Assembly: GCF_001488575.1 (NCBI RefSeq)
Contig: NZ_LN831302.1
Span: forward strand, 2,232,001-2,296,000
Source: Halobacterium hubeiense
GTDB lineage: Archaea > Halobacteriota > Halobacteria > Halobacteriales > Halobacteriaceae
Length of the DNA: 64,000 nt
Direction: 5' to 3'
Shown here: positions 8,392-17,237 of the stretch, in pieces
Layout of the letters: every line of letters starts with the position of its first letter
How positions within the stretch are numbered: position 1 is the first letter of the stretch
Made by a program: the position numbers and the translations under genes
The notes under the pieces: model-generated
Told to the model about the DNA's origin: nothing
Database searches by the model: none
What the model saw: the letters and a program-made list of their open reading frames with translations, nothing else

Positions 8392-11034
8392 ATGGCCCAG
8401 GCCGCAAACCAGGAACTCGTCGACAGGTTCGAGGAGTTCTACCGCCGGTACTACAGCGACGACGTCGCGGAGCTCGCCCGCAAGTACCCCCGCGAGACGA
8501 AGTCACTGCACCTCGACTGGCGGGACCTCTACCAGATGGACCCCGACCTGGCCGACGACTACATCAACCACCCCGACGACCTCCGGGAGGCCGCCGAGGA
8601 AGCACTCCGACTCTACGACCTCCCCGTGGACGTCAGCCTTGGACAGGCCCACGTGCGCGTGTTCGGCCTCGACGAGCACACCGAGATTCGCGAAATTCGC
8701 GCCGAACACCTCAACACGCTCGTCAGCGTGCAGGGGATGGTGCGGAAGGCGACGGACGTCCGCCCGAAGATCGAGCGCGCGGTGTTCGTCTGCCAGCGCT
8801 GCGGCGCCGAGACCGAGGTGCCGCAGGGCGACGCGGGCTTCCAGGAGCCCTACCAGTGCGAGAGCTGCGAGCGCCAGGGCCCGTTCAAGCTCGACCCCGA
8901 GCGCTCGGAGTTCGTCGACTCCCAGAAGCTCCGCATCCAGGAGTCCCCCGAGGGGCTGGCCGGCGGGGAGACCCCACAGAGCATCGACGTGCACGTCTCC
9001 GACGACATCACGGGCGAGGTGACGCCCGGCGACCACGTCACTGTCGCCGGCGTGCTCCGCCTCGACCAGAGCGAGGGCAGCAACGAGTCCCCCGTCTTCG
9101 ACCTCTACATGGAGGGGACGTCGGTCGTCATCGAGGACGAGGAGTTCGAGGAGATGAACATCACCGAGGAGGACAAACAGCAAATCGTCGAGATCTCGAA
9201 CCGCGAGAACATCTACGAGCAGATGGTCGACTCGATGGCGCCGTCCATCTACGGCCACCGGGAGGCCAAGCTCGCGATGATTCTTCAGCTGTTCTCCGGC
9301 GTCACCAAACACCTCCCCGACGAGTCCCGGATTCGGGGCGACCTCCACATGCTCCTCATCGGGGACCCTGGGACGGGGAAGTGCCTCGACGGGGACACGC
9401 ACGTTACGCTCGCGGACGGCACCGAGCGCCCGATTCGGGACATCGTCGAAGAGAACCTCGAAAACCCGAAGCCGGTCGACGACGGCGTGTACGACGACAT
9501 CGACATCGAGCTCCCATCGCTGTCACCTGACGGTACGCTGACACAGCGCCGTGCGACAAGAGTCTGGAAGCGAGAGGCTCCGGAGACGATGTACGAGGTA
9601 CGGACCGAAAGCGCACTTGAGCTCACAGTTACGCCGAGCCACCCACTGTTCATTCACGGGGCTCGCGGACCAGAAGCGGTACGAGCAGAAGACCTCGAAG
9701 AAGGCGAACCGGTCGCGGTAGCTCCAAAGGCATCCCAGACTGGACAGTTCGCAACAGACGGCGGGCGTGTAGTGGAGCAGGTCGACAACAAAATTCGGGC
9801 CGGTTCACCCACTGTGGACTGGGACCGCATCGAATCCATCGAGACCGTTGAACCGGCCGAGGAGTGGGTCTACGACCTCGAAGTCGAAGGGACGCACGCG
9901 TACCTCTCGAACGGCGTCGTCTCCCACAACTCAGCGCTCATCTCCTACGTCCAGAACATCGCGCCACGCTCCGTCTACACCTCCGGCAAGGGTTCGTCCT
10001 CGGCAGGTCTGACGGCGGCCGCGGTGCGGGACGACTTCGGCGACGGTCAGCAGTGGACGCTGGAAGCCGGTGCGCTCGTGCTCGCCGACCAGGGCGTCGC
10101 GGCGGTAGACGAACTGGACAAGATGGCTGCCGACGACCGCTCGGCGATGCACGAGGCGCTCGAACAGCAGAAGATTTCCATCTCGAAGGCGGGCATCAAC
10201 GCCACCCTCAAAGCGCGGTGTTCGCTGCTAGGCGCGGCGAACCCGAAGTACGGCCGCTTCGACCAGTACGAGCCCATCGGCGAGCAGATCGACCTCGAAC
10301 CCGCCCTGATTTCGCGGTTCGACCTCATCTTCACGGTGACCGACGAGCCCGACCCCGAGGAGGACGCCCAGCTCGCCCAGCACATCCTCCAGACGAACTA
10401 CGCGGGCGAGCTCAACACCCAGCAGAACCAGCTCGCGAGCGCGAACCACACCGAGGACGAGGTCAGCGCGGAGACCGACAACGTCGCGCCCGCCATCGAC
10501 GCGTCGCTGCTGCGGAAGTACATCGCGTACTCGCGGCGGAACTGCTACCCGACGATGACCGACGAGGCCCGCGACGCCATCGAGGAGTTCTACGTGGACC
10601 TGCGCGCGGAGGGCCAGGGCGAGGACTCTCCGGTCCCGGTGACCGCGCGCCAGCTGGAGGCGCTGGTGCGCCTCGGCGAGGCGTCCGCGCGCGTCCGGCT
10701 CTCGGACACCGTCGAGAAGGAGGACGCCGAGCGCGTCATCGAGATCGTGCGCTCGTGTCTGCAGGACATCGGCGTCGACCCCGAGACCGGCGAGTACGAC
10801 GCCGACGTCGTCGAGACCGGCCGCTCGAAGACCCAGCGCGACCGCGTGAAGAACGTGAAGGCCATCATCAAGGAAATCGAGGACGAGTTCGACGAGGGCG
10901 CGCCCGTCGAAGAAGTGCTGGACCGCGCCGAAGAAGTTGGGATGGACGCCTCGAAGGCCGAACACGAGATCGAGAAGCTCAAGGAGAAAGGCGAGCTCTA
11001 CCAGCCGAACAAGGACCACCTGCGGGCAATCTGA
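8392..11034 (+). CDS. mcm: MCM replicative helicase, interrupted by a mini-intein
   Basis: 880-aa precursor; about 697 aa after splicing. The N-terminal DNA-binding part has a zinc ribbon (C134, C137, C156, C159). The AAA+ part has Walker A GDPGTGK-S split by the intein, Walker B VAAVDELDKM (about residue 570) and the SRF arginine-finger motif ALISRFDLIF. A winged-helix tail follows. It is the hexameric 3'-5' helicase of archaeal replication forks. The ATG at 8392 (MAQAANQELVDRF) is preferred over an upstream in-frame ATG at 8284, whose residues look non-coding. The protein must splice to regain a working P-loop. Confidence 0.96.
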   Translation: MAQAANQELVDRFEEFYRRYYSDDVAELARKYPRETKSLHLDWRDLYQMDPDLADDYINHPDDLREAAEEALRLYDLPVDVSLGQAHVRVFGLDEHTEIREIRAEHLNTLVSVQGMVRKATDVRPKIERAVFVCQRCGAETEVPQGDAGFQEPYQCESCERQGPFKLDPERSEFVDSQKLRIQESPEGLAGGETPQSIDVHVSDDITGEVTPGDHVTVAGVLRLDQSEGSNESPVFDLYMEGTSVVIEDEEFEEMNITEEDKQQIVEISNRENIYEQMVDSMAPSIYGHREAKLAMILQLFSGVTKHLPDESRIRGDLHMLLIGDPGTGKCLDGDTHVTLADGTERPIRDIVEENLENPKPVDDGVYDDIDIELPSLSPDGTLTQRRATRVWKREAPETMYEVRTESALELTVTPSHPLFIHGARGPEAVRAEDLEEGEPVAVAPKASQTGQFATDGGRVVEQVDNKIRAGSPTVDWDRIESIETVEPAEEWVYDLEVEGTHAYLSNGVVSHNSALISYVQNIAPRSVYTSGKGSSSAGLTAAAVRDDFGDGQQWTLEAGALVLADQGVAAVDELDKMAADDRSAMHEALEQQKISISKAGINATLKARCSLLGAANPKYGRFDQYEPIGEQIDLEPALISRFDLIFTVTDEPDPEEDAQLAQHILQTNYAGELNTQQNQLASANHTEDEVSAETDNVAPAIDASLLRKYIAYSRRNCYPTMTDEARDAIEEFYVDLRAEGQGEDSPVPVTARQLEALVRLGEASARVRLSDTVEKEDAERVIEIVRSCLQDIGVDPETGEYDADVVETGRSKTQRDRVKNVKAIIKEIEDEFDEGAPVEEVLDRAEEVGMDASKAEHEIEKLKEKGELYQPNKDHLRAI
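9382..9930 (+). mobile_element. Mini-intein in the MCM Walker A motif (183 aa)
   Basis: The intein begins with Cys directly after GDPGTGK and ends with His-Asn before the extein Ser. Block A is CLDGDTHVTLADG. Block B contains TVTPSHPLF with the T-x-x-H arrangement. Blocks F/G are EWVYDLEVEGTHAYLSNGVVSHN (nt 9865-9930). At 183 aa there is no room for a LAGLIDADG homing endonuclease, so this is a mini-intein that can splice but not home. Its codon use is less GC-biased than the flanking mcm sequence (for example gcacttgagctcacagtt), consistent with acquisition from elsewhere. Confidence 0.93.
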
Positions 11035-11146
11035 ACCCCGCGCTCTGATGGGCGCAATGGTCCGAGCGGCGGACAGAGCCAAGTCACAGTGATGCGACAA
11101 CCGCCGTCGCCCGGACTCACCGGACCCAGAATGTAGGAGTGACGGG

Positions 11147-11581
11147 TTATTCTTCGCCAGCGCTGTCGGCGATGCTGTCGGCGATGTCGTCGAGTTCGGC
11201 GTCCGAGAGGTCGGGACGCTCGCCGGCGACGGCGTGGACCGGCCGGCCGCCGTCGTCGTCGAAGCGCGGGATGATGTGGCCGTGGACGTGCGGGACTTCC
11301 TGCCCGGCGGCCTCGCCGTTGTTGAACGCGACGTTGCTGCCGTCGGCGCCCACGACGTCCTCAACGATAGGCGTGAGGTAGTGCAGTGCCGCGAACATCA
11401 TCTCGCCGCTCTCCGGCGGCACGTCACCGAGCGTCTCGTGGTGCTCTTTGGGGATGACGAGCGTGTGCCCGGGTGCCAGCGGGTTCGCGTCGAGGAACGC
11501 GAGCACGTCCGCGTCCTCGTAGACGACGCGCGCGGGAATCTCTCCATCCACGATCTGACAGAAGATGCAGTCCTCGGCCAT
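11147..11581 (-). CDS. HIT-family nucleotide hydrolase/transferase
   Basis: 144 aa, full length for the HIT (Hint-like) family. The zinc-site start EDCIFCQIVDGEIP and the catalytic triad HVHGHII (His 98, 100, 102) are intact. Family members hydrolyse nucleoside phosphoramidates or dinucleoside polyphosphates; the substrate here is undetermined. It converges with mcm. It is transcribed in the same direction as the thioesterase-like and glycosylase genes that follow, with short gaps. Confidence 0.92.
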   Translation of the reverse strand: MAEDCIFCQIVDGEIPARVVYEDADVLAFLDANPLAPGHTLVIPKEHHETLGDVPPESGEMMFAALHYLTPIVEDVVGADGSNVAFNNGEAAGQEVPHVHGHIIPRFDDDGGRPVHAVAGERPDLSDAELDDIADSIADSAGEE

Positions 11582-11612
11582 GTGCGGCCCAACACGCGCC
11601 TCGATTAAAAGC

Positions 11613-12056
11613 CTACTCGCGGTTGCCGACGCTGTCGCGGAACTGGTCGCGGTCGACGACGCGCAGCGTCAGGTCCGCGGTAGCCACGGACGCGCCGTCG
11701 GCGCGTTCCGCGCGACAGGCGAACGAGAGGTCGGGGCGGTCGACGGCGACGAGCGTCGCGGACGCGTCGACGGACTCCCCGACGCCGACGGGCGCGAGGT
11801 GCGAGACTGAGGCGCCGCGCGCGACGGCGTGCGTGCCCTCCGGGAGACGGCCGCGGAGCGCGTCGCGGACGGCGACCTCGAACTGCGCGAGCAAGTGCGG
11901 CGTCCCGAGCACGGGGACTGCTTCATCGGCGGCGTCGCCGGACTGGTCGTCGTGTGCGCCGAACGCGACGGTGGCGTCGGCGGCGTCGAGCGTGAACGTG
12001 GTCTCGCCGCGAACGTCGGCGCCGGCGTCGGCGAGCATATCGAAGGCGTCTGGCAT
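11613..12056 (-). CDS. Hotdog-fold thioesterase (FlK-like)
   Basis: 147 aa. Typical single hotdog-domain layout: a VLGTPHLLAQFE segment (start of the central helix), then GTHAVARGASVSHLAPVGVGESV. This resembles the thioesterase group that includes fluoroacetyl-CoA thioesterase FlK. The start is ATG 12056; longer frames upstream are Arg/Ser-rich shadows. It would hydrolyse a small acyl-CoA in the cytosol; the substrate cannot be told from sequence. Confidence 0.75.
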   Translation of the reverse strand: MPDAFDMLADAGADVRGETTFTLDAADATVAFGAHDDQSGDAADEAVPVLGTPHLLAQFEVAVRDALRGRLPEGTHAVARGASVSHLAPVGVGESVDASATLVAVDRPDLSFACRAERADGASVATADLTLRVVDRDQFRDSVGNRE

Positions 12057-12081
12057 ACGTGAGGCGACGACGCTTCGGGTG

Positions 12082-12720
12082 TTAGTCCTGACGGCGCGCC
12101 GCGGCGAGCGCGCCCCGGAGGCCGGCGACGTACTCGTCCCGGGAGAGGTCAAGCCGTGAGAGCCAGACGTCCTCGTAGGAGGGGTGGAGCGCGGGGACGA
12201 GCGCGGCGTCGAAGCCCGGCCAGTCGAGCGGGCATCCCTCGCGTACGCAGTCGCCGACCGTCGAGACGAAGCCATCGAGCCTGCGGTCGGCCAGCGACAG
12301 CAGGCTCGCGGTGGCGTGCTTGCCCGTGGCGAGCACGGCCGCGGGTTCGAGTTCGGCGAGTTCGGTTTCGAGGTGGACGGCGCACGCCTCGCGTTCGTCG
12401 GGCGTGGGGTCGCGGTTCTCGGGCGGGTGGCACTTCACGGCGTTCGTGAAGTACGCGTCCGCGTGGCCGAGGTCGGCGGCGAGGTCGCGGACGCGTCGAC
12501 CCGAGTGGCGGGTCGTGTACGCCATCCCGGTGTAGTTGCCGCCGCGCCACCGCTCGGCGTCCGGATTACCGGCACCGGGCGCCTCGCCGACGACCACGAG
12601 GTCGGCGTCCAGCGGCCCCTGTCCCCACGAGATGCAGTTCCGCGATTCGACCAGCGCCGGACAGCGCTCGCAGTCCGGTTCGAGGACGTGGCGGGTGTCG
12701 GCGTCGGGGAACTCGGGCAC
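12082..12720 (-). CDS. Uracil-DNA glycosylase, family 4-like with [4Fe-4S] cysteines
   Basis: 212 aa. The active-site motif GEAPGAGNPD and late motif HPSYEDVWL match the uracil-DNA glycosylase superfamily. Cysteines in CERC near the N-terminus and in TNAVKCHPPENRDPTPDEREAC match the four Fe-S ligands of family 4 (UDGa) enzymes. It removes uracil arising from cytosine deamination, relevant to high-GC DNA. The GTG at 12720 is chosen because the cluster-binding N-terminus begins just after it; sequence further upstream is noise. The usual family-4 EDxxGxPFVGRAG segment is modified here (RGGNYTGMAY). Confidence 0.85.
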   Translation of the reverse strand: MPEFPDADTRHVLEPDCERCPALVESRNCISWGQGPLDADLVVVGEAPGAGNPDAERWRGGNYTGMAYTTRHSGRRVRDLAADLGHADAYFTNAVKCHPPENRDPTPDEREACAVHLETELAELEPAAVLATGKHATASLLSLADRRLDGFVSTVGDCVREGCPLDWPGFDAALVPALHPSYEDVWLSRLDLSRDEYVAGLRGALAAARRQD

Positions 12721-12743
12721 GCCAGCGTGTCGGGCGGGCGGCG

Positions 12744-13034
12744 TCAATAGCCTTGCGCGCGGGCCGCCGCGAGGAACGCGAGCGCGACGACGGCGAGAAT
12801 CGGAACGAAGACCGTCCACTCGGGGAACTCCCAGTACGCGTCGGCGGCGCCGTACGCGACCAGCACCGCGCCGGCCGCCGCGACGGCGTTACCGGCGTGG
12901 ACCGCGGCGTACTCAGGGTCCGCGCTCTTGTCGTAGTTGGCGAGCAGGTCAGCGCGCCGACGCACGCGGACGAAGAGCGCGACGGCGACGAGCAGGACGC
13001 CGACCGCGGCGAGGACGAGCGAGTCGGTGGGCAC
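12744..13034 (-). CDS. DUF3784-like small membrane protein
   Basis: 96 aa, three hydrophobic helices. After the first helix comes RVRRRADLLANYDKSADPEYAAVHAGN, the basic/tyrosine turn typical of DUF3784 membrane proteins. The start is GTG 13034, whose G overlaps the stop of the upstream 72-aa gene (TAGTG), so the two are translationally coupled. Function unknown. Confidence 0.7.
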   Translation of the reverse strand: MPTDSLVLAAVGVLLVAVALFVRVRRRADLLANYDKSADPEYAAVHAGNAVAAAGAVLVAYGAADAYWEFPEWTVFVPILAVVALAFLAAARAQGY

Positions 13035-13252
13035 TACTCCGTGAGCGGGAGGACGATGCCGAACACGAGCGGGCACAGCAGGATGCCGAGCACGCCCGCG
13101 ACTTCCGCGTCGAACAGCAGCGCCTGCTCCCAGCCGGGCAGCGAACTGCCGGTGAGCGCGAGGCCGAGCGCGCCGACGGCGAACAGCACGAAGCTCGTGA
13201 GCGTGGAGCGTTTCGCGAGCGTCGGGTAGTCGAGGTTACCGTAGCGTCCCAT
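13034..13252 (-). CDS. Small two-TM membrane protein
   Basis: 72 aa. A soluble start MGRYGNLDYPTLAKRST is followed by two hydrophobic helices (about residues 19-36 and 49-68). First gene of a two-gene unit with the DUF3784-like gene. The divergent spacer to the gene at 13307 is only 54 bp and must hold both promoters. Function unknown. Confidence 0.65.
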   Translation of the reverse strand: MGRYGNLDYPTLAKRSTLTSFVLFAVGALGLALTGSSLPGWEQALLFDAEVAGVLGILLCPLVFGIVLPLTE

Positions 13253-13306
13253 GTCCCGAGCACTCGCGTCGTCGCTACTAAGCCTTCTGTCTCGAACAGA
13301 AGGGCT

Positions 13307-13564
13307 ATGAACGACGGCTGGCTACCGCTGGCTATGCTCAACAACGCTGCGGAGCTGTTAGACGTCGCCGCGACACTCGCGTACGCCGTCCTCAGCGCGG
13401 GCTTCGTGGGGGCGGGGGTCCTCACGGAACTGCGGAGCGCCGCCACGCTCGGCGGCGGCGAGACGGTGCTTGGCGTGTGGCTGGCGGTCATGGGCGTCGT
13501 CGCCATCGCCGCCGGCACGATGCTGTTCACGGACAAGGTGCGCGCACGGATTGGCGGCGCGTAA
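13307..13564 (+). CDS. Small membrane protein, divergent from 13252
   Basis: 85 aa with two helices (about residues 15-37 and 51-72), a basic loop at the end (TDKVRARIGGA) and no catalytic motif. An alternative start is ATG 13334 (MLNNAAELL). It ends 57 bp before ileS and may be its upstream co-transcript. Function unknown. Confidence 0.6.
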   Translation: MNDGWLPLAMLNNAAELLDVAATLAYAVLSAGFVGAGVLTELRSAATLGGGETVLGVWLAVMGVVAIAAGTMLFTDKVRARIGGA

Positions 13565-13621
13565 CCCGGGGGCGACTGTACAACCGATTACCCTTTGGGG
13601 GGCGAGCGAGACGGGTACGCC

Positions 13622-16600
13622 ATGAGCCGATTCGCCGACGTACCCGACCAGTACGACCCCGAGGACGTCGAGGACCGGGTGTTCGACTACTGGGAGGCCG
13701 TCGACGCCTACGAGCAGGCCAAACAGCACCGGGCGGACGGCGAGGACTTCTTCTTCGTGGACGGCCCGCCGTACACGTCCGGCGCCGCCCACATGGGGAC
13801 GACGTGGAACAAGACGCTGAAGGACGCCTACATCCGCTACCACCGGATGCAGGGCTACGACGTGACGGACCGCCCGGGCTACGACATGCACGGGCTCCCC
13901 ATCGAGACGAAAGTCGAGGAGGAGCTGGGCTTCGAGTCGAAGAAGGACATCGAGGAGTACGGCGAGCAGAAGTTCATCGAGGCCTGCAAGGAGTTCGCCG
14001 ACCGGAATCTGGAGGGCCTCCAAGCGGACTTCCAGAGCTTCGGCGTCTGGATGGACTGGGAGAACCCTTACAAGACCGTCGACCCGTCGTATATGGAAGC
14101 GGCGTGGTGGGCGTTCGACCGCGTGCACGAGCGGGACCTCGTCGAGCGCGGGAAGCGCTCCATCAGCCAGTGCCCACGCTGTGAGACCGCCATCGCGAAC
14201 AACGAAGTGGAGTACGACGACGTCGAGGACCCCTCCATCTACGTCACCTTCGACCTCGACGACCGTGAGGGGTCGCTGGTCGTGTGGACGACGACGCCGT
14301 GGACGATTCCCGCCAACGAGTACGTCGCCGTCGACGAGGACGGCACCTACCAGCAGGTGCGCGCGACGAAGGACGGCGAAGAGGACGTGCTGTACGTCGC
14401 CGAGGAGTGCGTCGAGGACGTACTGACGGCGGGCCGCTACGACGACTACGAGGTCGTGGAGACGTTCTCCGGAAGCCACATGCTCGGCTGGTCGTACACG
14501 CCGCCGCTCGCCGAGGAAGTGCCCGCGAACCCCGTCGGCGCCGACGGCACCCACGAGGTCTACCACGGCGACTGGGTGGAGGCCGACCGCACGGGCCTCG
14601 TCCACTCCGCGCCCGGCCACGGTGAGGAGGACTTCGCGCGCGGCGAGGAGCTCGGCCTCCCGGTGTTCTGCCCGGTCGGCGAGGACGGCGTCTACACCGC
14701 GGAAGCCGGCGAGTACGAGGGGCAGTTCGTCCGGGACGCCAACGACGACATCATCGACGACCTCTCGGAGAAGGGCGCGCTGCTCGCCGAGGAGACGGTC
14801 ACCCACTCCTACGGGCACTGCTGGCGCTGTGACACCGGCATCATCCAGATCGTCACCGACCAGTGGTTCATCACCATCACCGACGTCAAGGACGAGCTGC
14901 TGGAGAACATGGAGGACTCGGAGTGGCACCCGCAGTGGGCGCGAGACAACCGCTTCCGGGACTTCGTTGAGGACGCGCCGGACTGGAACGTCAGCCGGCA
15001 GCGCTACTGGGGCATCCCGGTGCCCATCTGGACGCCCGAGGACTGGAGCGGCGACATGGACGACGTGCTCGTCGTCGGCACCCGCGAGGAGCTCGCGGAA
15101 CTGGCCGACCAGGACGTCGACCCCGAGACGGTGGACCTCCACAAGGACACCGTCGACGACCTCACCATCACGCACGAGGGGACGACGTACACGCGCGTCC
15201 CGGACGTCTTCGACGTCTGGCTGGACTCCTCGGTGGCGTCGTGGGGCACCCTGAACTACCCCGAGGAGGAGGAAGCCTTCGAGGAGCTGTGGCCCGCCGA
15301 CCTCATCATGGAGGCCCACGACCAGACGCGGGGCTGGTTCTGGTCGCAACTCGGCATGGGCACCGCGGCGATGGGCGAGATTCCCTACGACGAGGTGCTG
15401 ATGCACGGCTACGCGAACATGCCCGACGGCCGCGGGATGTCCAAGTCCAAGGGCATCACCATCGAGCCCAACGAGGTCATCGAGGAGTACGGCGCCGACC
15501 CGATGCGCCTATTCTTGCTGTCGGTGAGCCCGCAGGGCCAGGACATGCGGTTCTCGTGGGACGAGACCGAGAACATGCAGCGGGACCTCAACATCCTCTG
15601 GAACGTGTTCCGGTTCCCGCGGCCGTACATGGCGATGGACGACTTCGACGCGAACGTCCCCGAGCCGTTCGGCGGCGACGGCTCGGGCGTCTCCGTCAAT
15701 GACGTCCACCTCGAAACCGTCGACCAGTGGCTGCTGTCGACGCTCCAGCGCGTGAAGGCCGACGCCACCGACCACTGGGAGGCCTTCGAGCAGCACAAGG
15801 CCCTCGACGAGATTCTGGAGTTCGTCACGGGCGACCTCTCCCGGTACTACGTGCAGGTCGTCCGCGAGCGCATGTGGGAGGAGGGCGACTCCGAGTCGAA
15901 GACCGCGGCGTACGCCACCCTCCAGCGGGCGCTGCTTGAAGTAACTGCGATGCTGGCGCCGTACGCGCCGCTCGTGACGGACGAACTCTACCAGCACCTC
16001 ACGGACGGCGACGCCTACGACACCGTCCACATGTGCGACTGGCCCGAGGTCGAGGAGCGCTACCGCCAGCCCGCGCTCGAAGACGACGTGGCGGCGCTCC
16101 GTGACATCGAGGAAGCCGGCAGTCACGCCCGCCAGCAGGCCGGCCGGAAGCTCCGCTGGCCCGTGACGCGCATCGTCGTGGACGCCGACGACGACCGCGT
16201 CGCGAGCGCGGTCCGCGACCACCCGAGTCTGCTCCGCGACCGCCTGAACGCGCGCCGCATCGAGGTCGTCGACGAGGGCGAAAACTGGGACGAACTGGCG
16301 TTCAGCGCGCGCGCCGACATGAGCGTGCTCGGCCCCGCGTTCGGCGACGACGCCGGCGAGGTCATGCAGGCGCTCAACGACGCCCACGTCGAGTCCGCGG
16401 ACCTCGATGCGCTCGCCGAGCAGGTCAGCGAAGAGCTCGGCCGCGACATCGAACTCACGCCGGAGATGGTGGAGTTCGTGGAGGAAGCGCCCGAGCACGT
16501 CGCCGGCGCGGACTTCGACGGCGGCACCGTCTACGTCGACACCGAACTCGACGAGGACGTCGAGAGCGAGGGGTACGCCCGCGAGGTCATCCGGCGCGTC

Positions 16601-16816
16601 CAGGAGATGCGCAAGGACCTCGACCTCGCGATGGACGCCGAGATTCGCCTAGACGTCGTGGTGTTCGACGACCGCGTCGCCCGGCTGGTCTCCGAGCACG
16701 AGGACCTCATCGAGGAGGAGACCCGCGCCCGCGAGCTCGGCGAAGTCGAGGACGGCTACCGCGAGGAGTGGGACGTCGAGGGCACGAAGATGGCGCTCGA
16801 AATCGAAGAGCTGTAG
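13622..16816 (+). CDS. ileS: Isoleucyl-tRNA synthetase
   Basis: 1064 aa, full length. Class Ia motifs are present: PPYTSGAAHMGT (HIGH motif, about residues 50-61) and GMSKSKG (KMSKS, about 603-609). The CP1 editing domain contains WTTTPWTIPANE. The zinc-like pairs CPRC and CWRC and a long C-terminal anticodon-binding domain (HARQQAGRKLRWPV) follow the archaeal/eukaryotic IleRS type. It charges tRNA-Ile in the cytosol. The ATG at 13622 is preferred over an in-frame start 27 bp upstream. Confidence 0.97.
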   Translation: MSRFADVPDQYDPEDVEDRVFDYWEAVDAYEQAKQHRADGEDFFFVDGPPYTSGAAHMGTTWNKTLKDAYIRYHRMQGYDVTDRPGYDMHGLPIETKVEEELGFESKKDIEEYGEQKFIEACKEFADRNLEGLQADFQSFGVWMDWENPYKTVDPSYMEAAWWAFDRVHERDLVERGKRSISQCPRCETAIANNEVEYDDVEDPSIYVTFDLDDREGSLVVWTTTPWTIPANEYVAVDEDGTYQQVRATKDGEEDVLYVAEECVEDVLTAGRYDDYEVVETFSGSHMLGWSYTPPLAEEVPANPVGADGTHEVYHGDWVEADRTGLVHSAPGHGEEDFARGEELGLPVFCPVGEDGVYTAEAGEYEGQFVRDANDDIIDDLSEKGALLAEETVTHSYGHCWRCDTGIIQIVTDQWFITITDVKDELLENMEDSEWHPQWARDNRFRDFVEDAPDWNVSRQRYWGIPVPIWTPEDWSGDMDDVLVVGTREELAELADQDVDPETVDLHKDTVDDLTITHEGTTYTRVPDVFDVWLDSSVASWGTLNYPEEEEAFEELWPADLIMEAHDQTRGWFWSQLGMGTAAMGEIPYDEVLMHGYANMPDGRGMSKSKGITIEPNEVIEEYGADPMRLFLLSVSPQGQDMRFSWDETENMQRDLNILWNVFRFPRPYMAMDDFDANVPEPFGGDGSGVSVNDVHLETVDQWLLSTLQRVKADATDHWEAFEQHKALDEILEFVTGDLSRYYVQVVRERMWEEGDSESKTAAYATLQRALLEVTAMLAPYAPLVTDELYQHLTDGDAYDTVHMCDWPEVEERYRQPALEDDVAALRDIEEAGSHARQQAGRKLRWPVTRIVVDADDDRVASAVRDHPSLLRDRLNARRIEVVDEGENWDELAFSARADMSVLGPAFGDDAGEVMQALNDAHVESADLDALAEQVSEELGRDIELTPEMVEFVEEAPEHVAGADFDGGTVYVDTELDEDVESEGYAREVIRRVQEMRKDLDLAMDAEIRLDVVVFDDRVARLVSEHEDLIEEETRARELGEVEDGYREEWDVEGTKMALEIEEL

Positions 16817-16925
16817 GCGGCGAGGACGAGCGGCTACTCTCGGGCGTTACCAGTAGTTGTCAATCGGTTCCTCCATGCAGAGTAGTGGATGAAATAGCCG
16901 CGACGTGCAGGGGACGTAGTCACTG

Positions 16926-17108
16926 TTAGGGGGCTTTCCATAATCCATAGCAGAACAGGCCAAGGCCGACTATGAAAATTCCGAGGGTAACTTCCCCCAA
17001 CACAGGGTCGTCAAGCCATGAGATGACACAGCCCACGATAATCGCCATACCGAGGGACGACGACGCAATACTTAGACGTTTCCGATATCTGATATCCTTT
17101 TCATCCAT
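16926..17108 (-). CDS. Small AT-rich membrane protein
   Basis: 60 aa with two hydrophobic helices (LGMAIIVGCVISWL and VTLGIFIVGLGLFCYGLW) and a basic start MDEKDIRYRKR. The gene and its 120-bp upstream region are clearly lower in GC than the neighbouring core genes, suggesting late acquisition. No family is recognised. A non-coding alternative cannot be excluded at this size. Confidence 0.5.
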   Translation of the reverse strand: MDEKDIRYRKRLSIASSSLGMAIIVGCVISWLDDPVLGEVTLGIFIVGLGLFCYGLWKAP

Positions 17109-17237
17109 TATATCGTATAGAATGTATTTTTGATCCTCCTACATAATAGATAGGCTATACGCTGTCCTACGTATCCATTCGCCGCAGTCAATTTCAGAAG
17201 TGGTTCTGAATAAAAGAGATCGCGCTCTCAACAGCTG

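Noticed and set aside
13358-15406. 682-codon minus-strand frame inside ileS
   Set aside because: It mirrors ileS codons; ileS has complete class Ia synthetase motifs and the antisense product matches no family I know.
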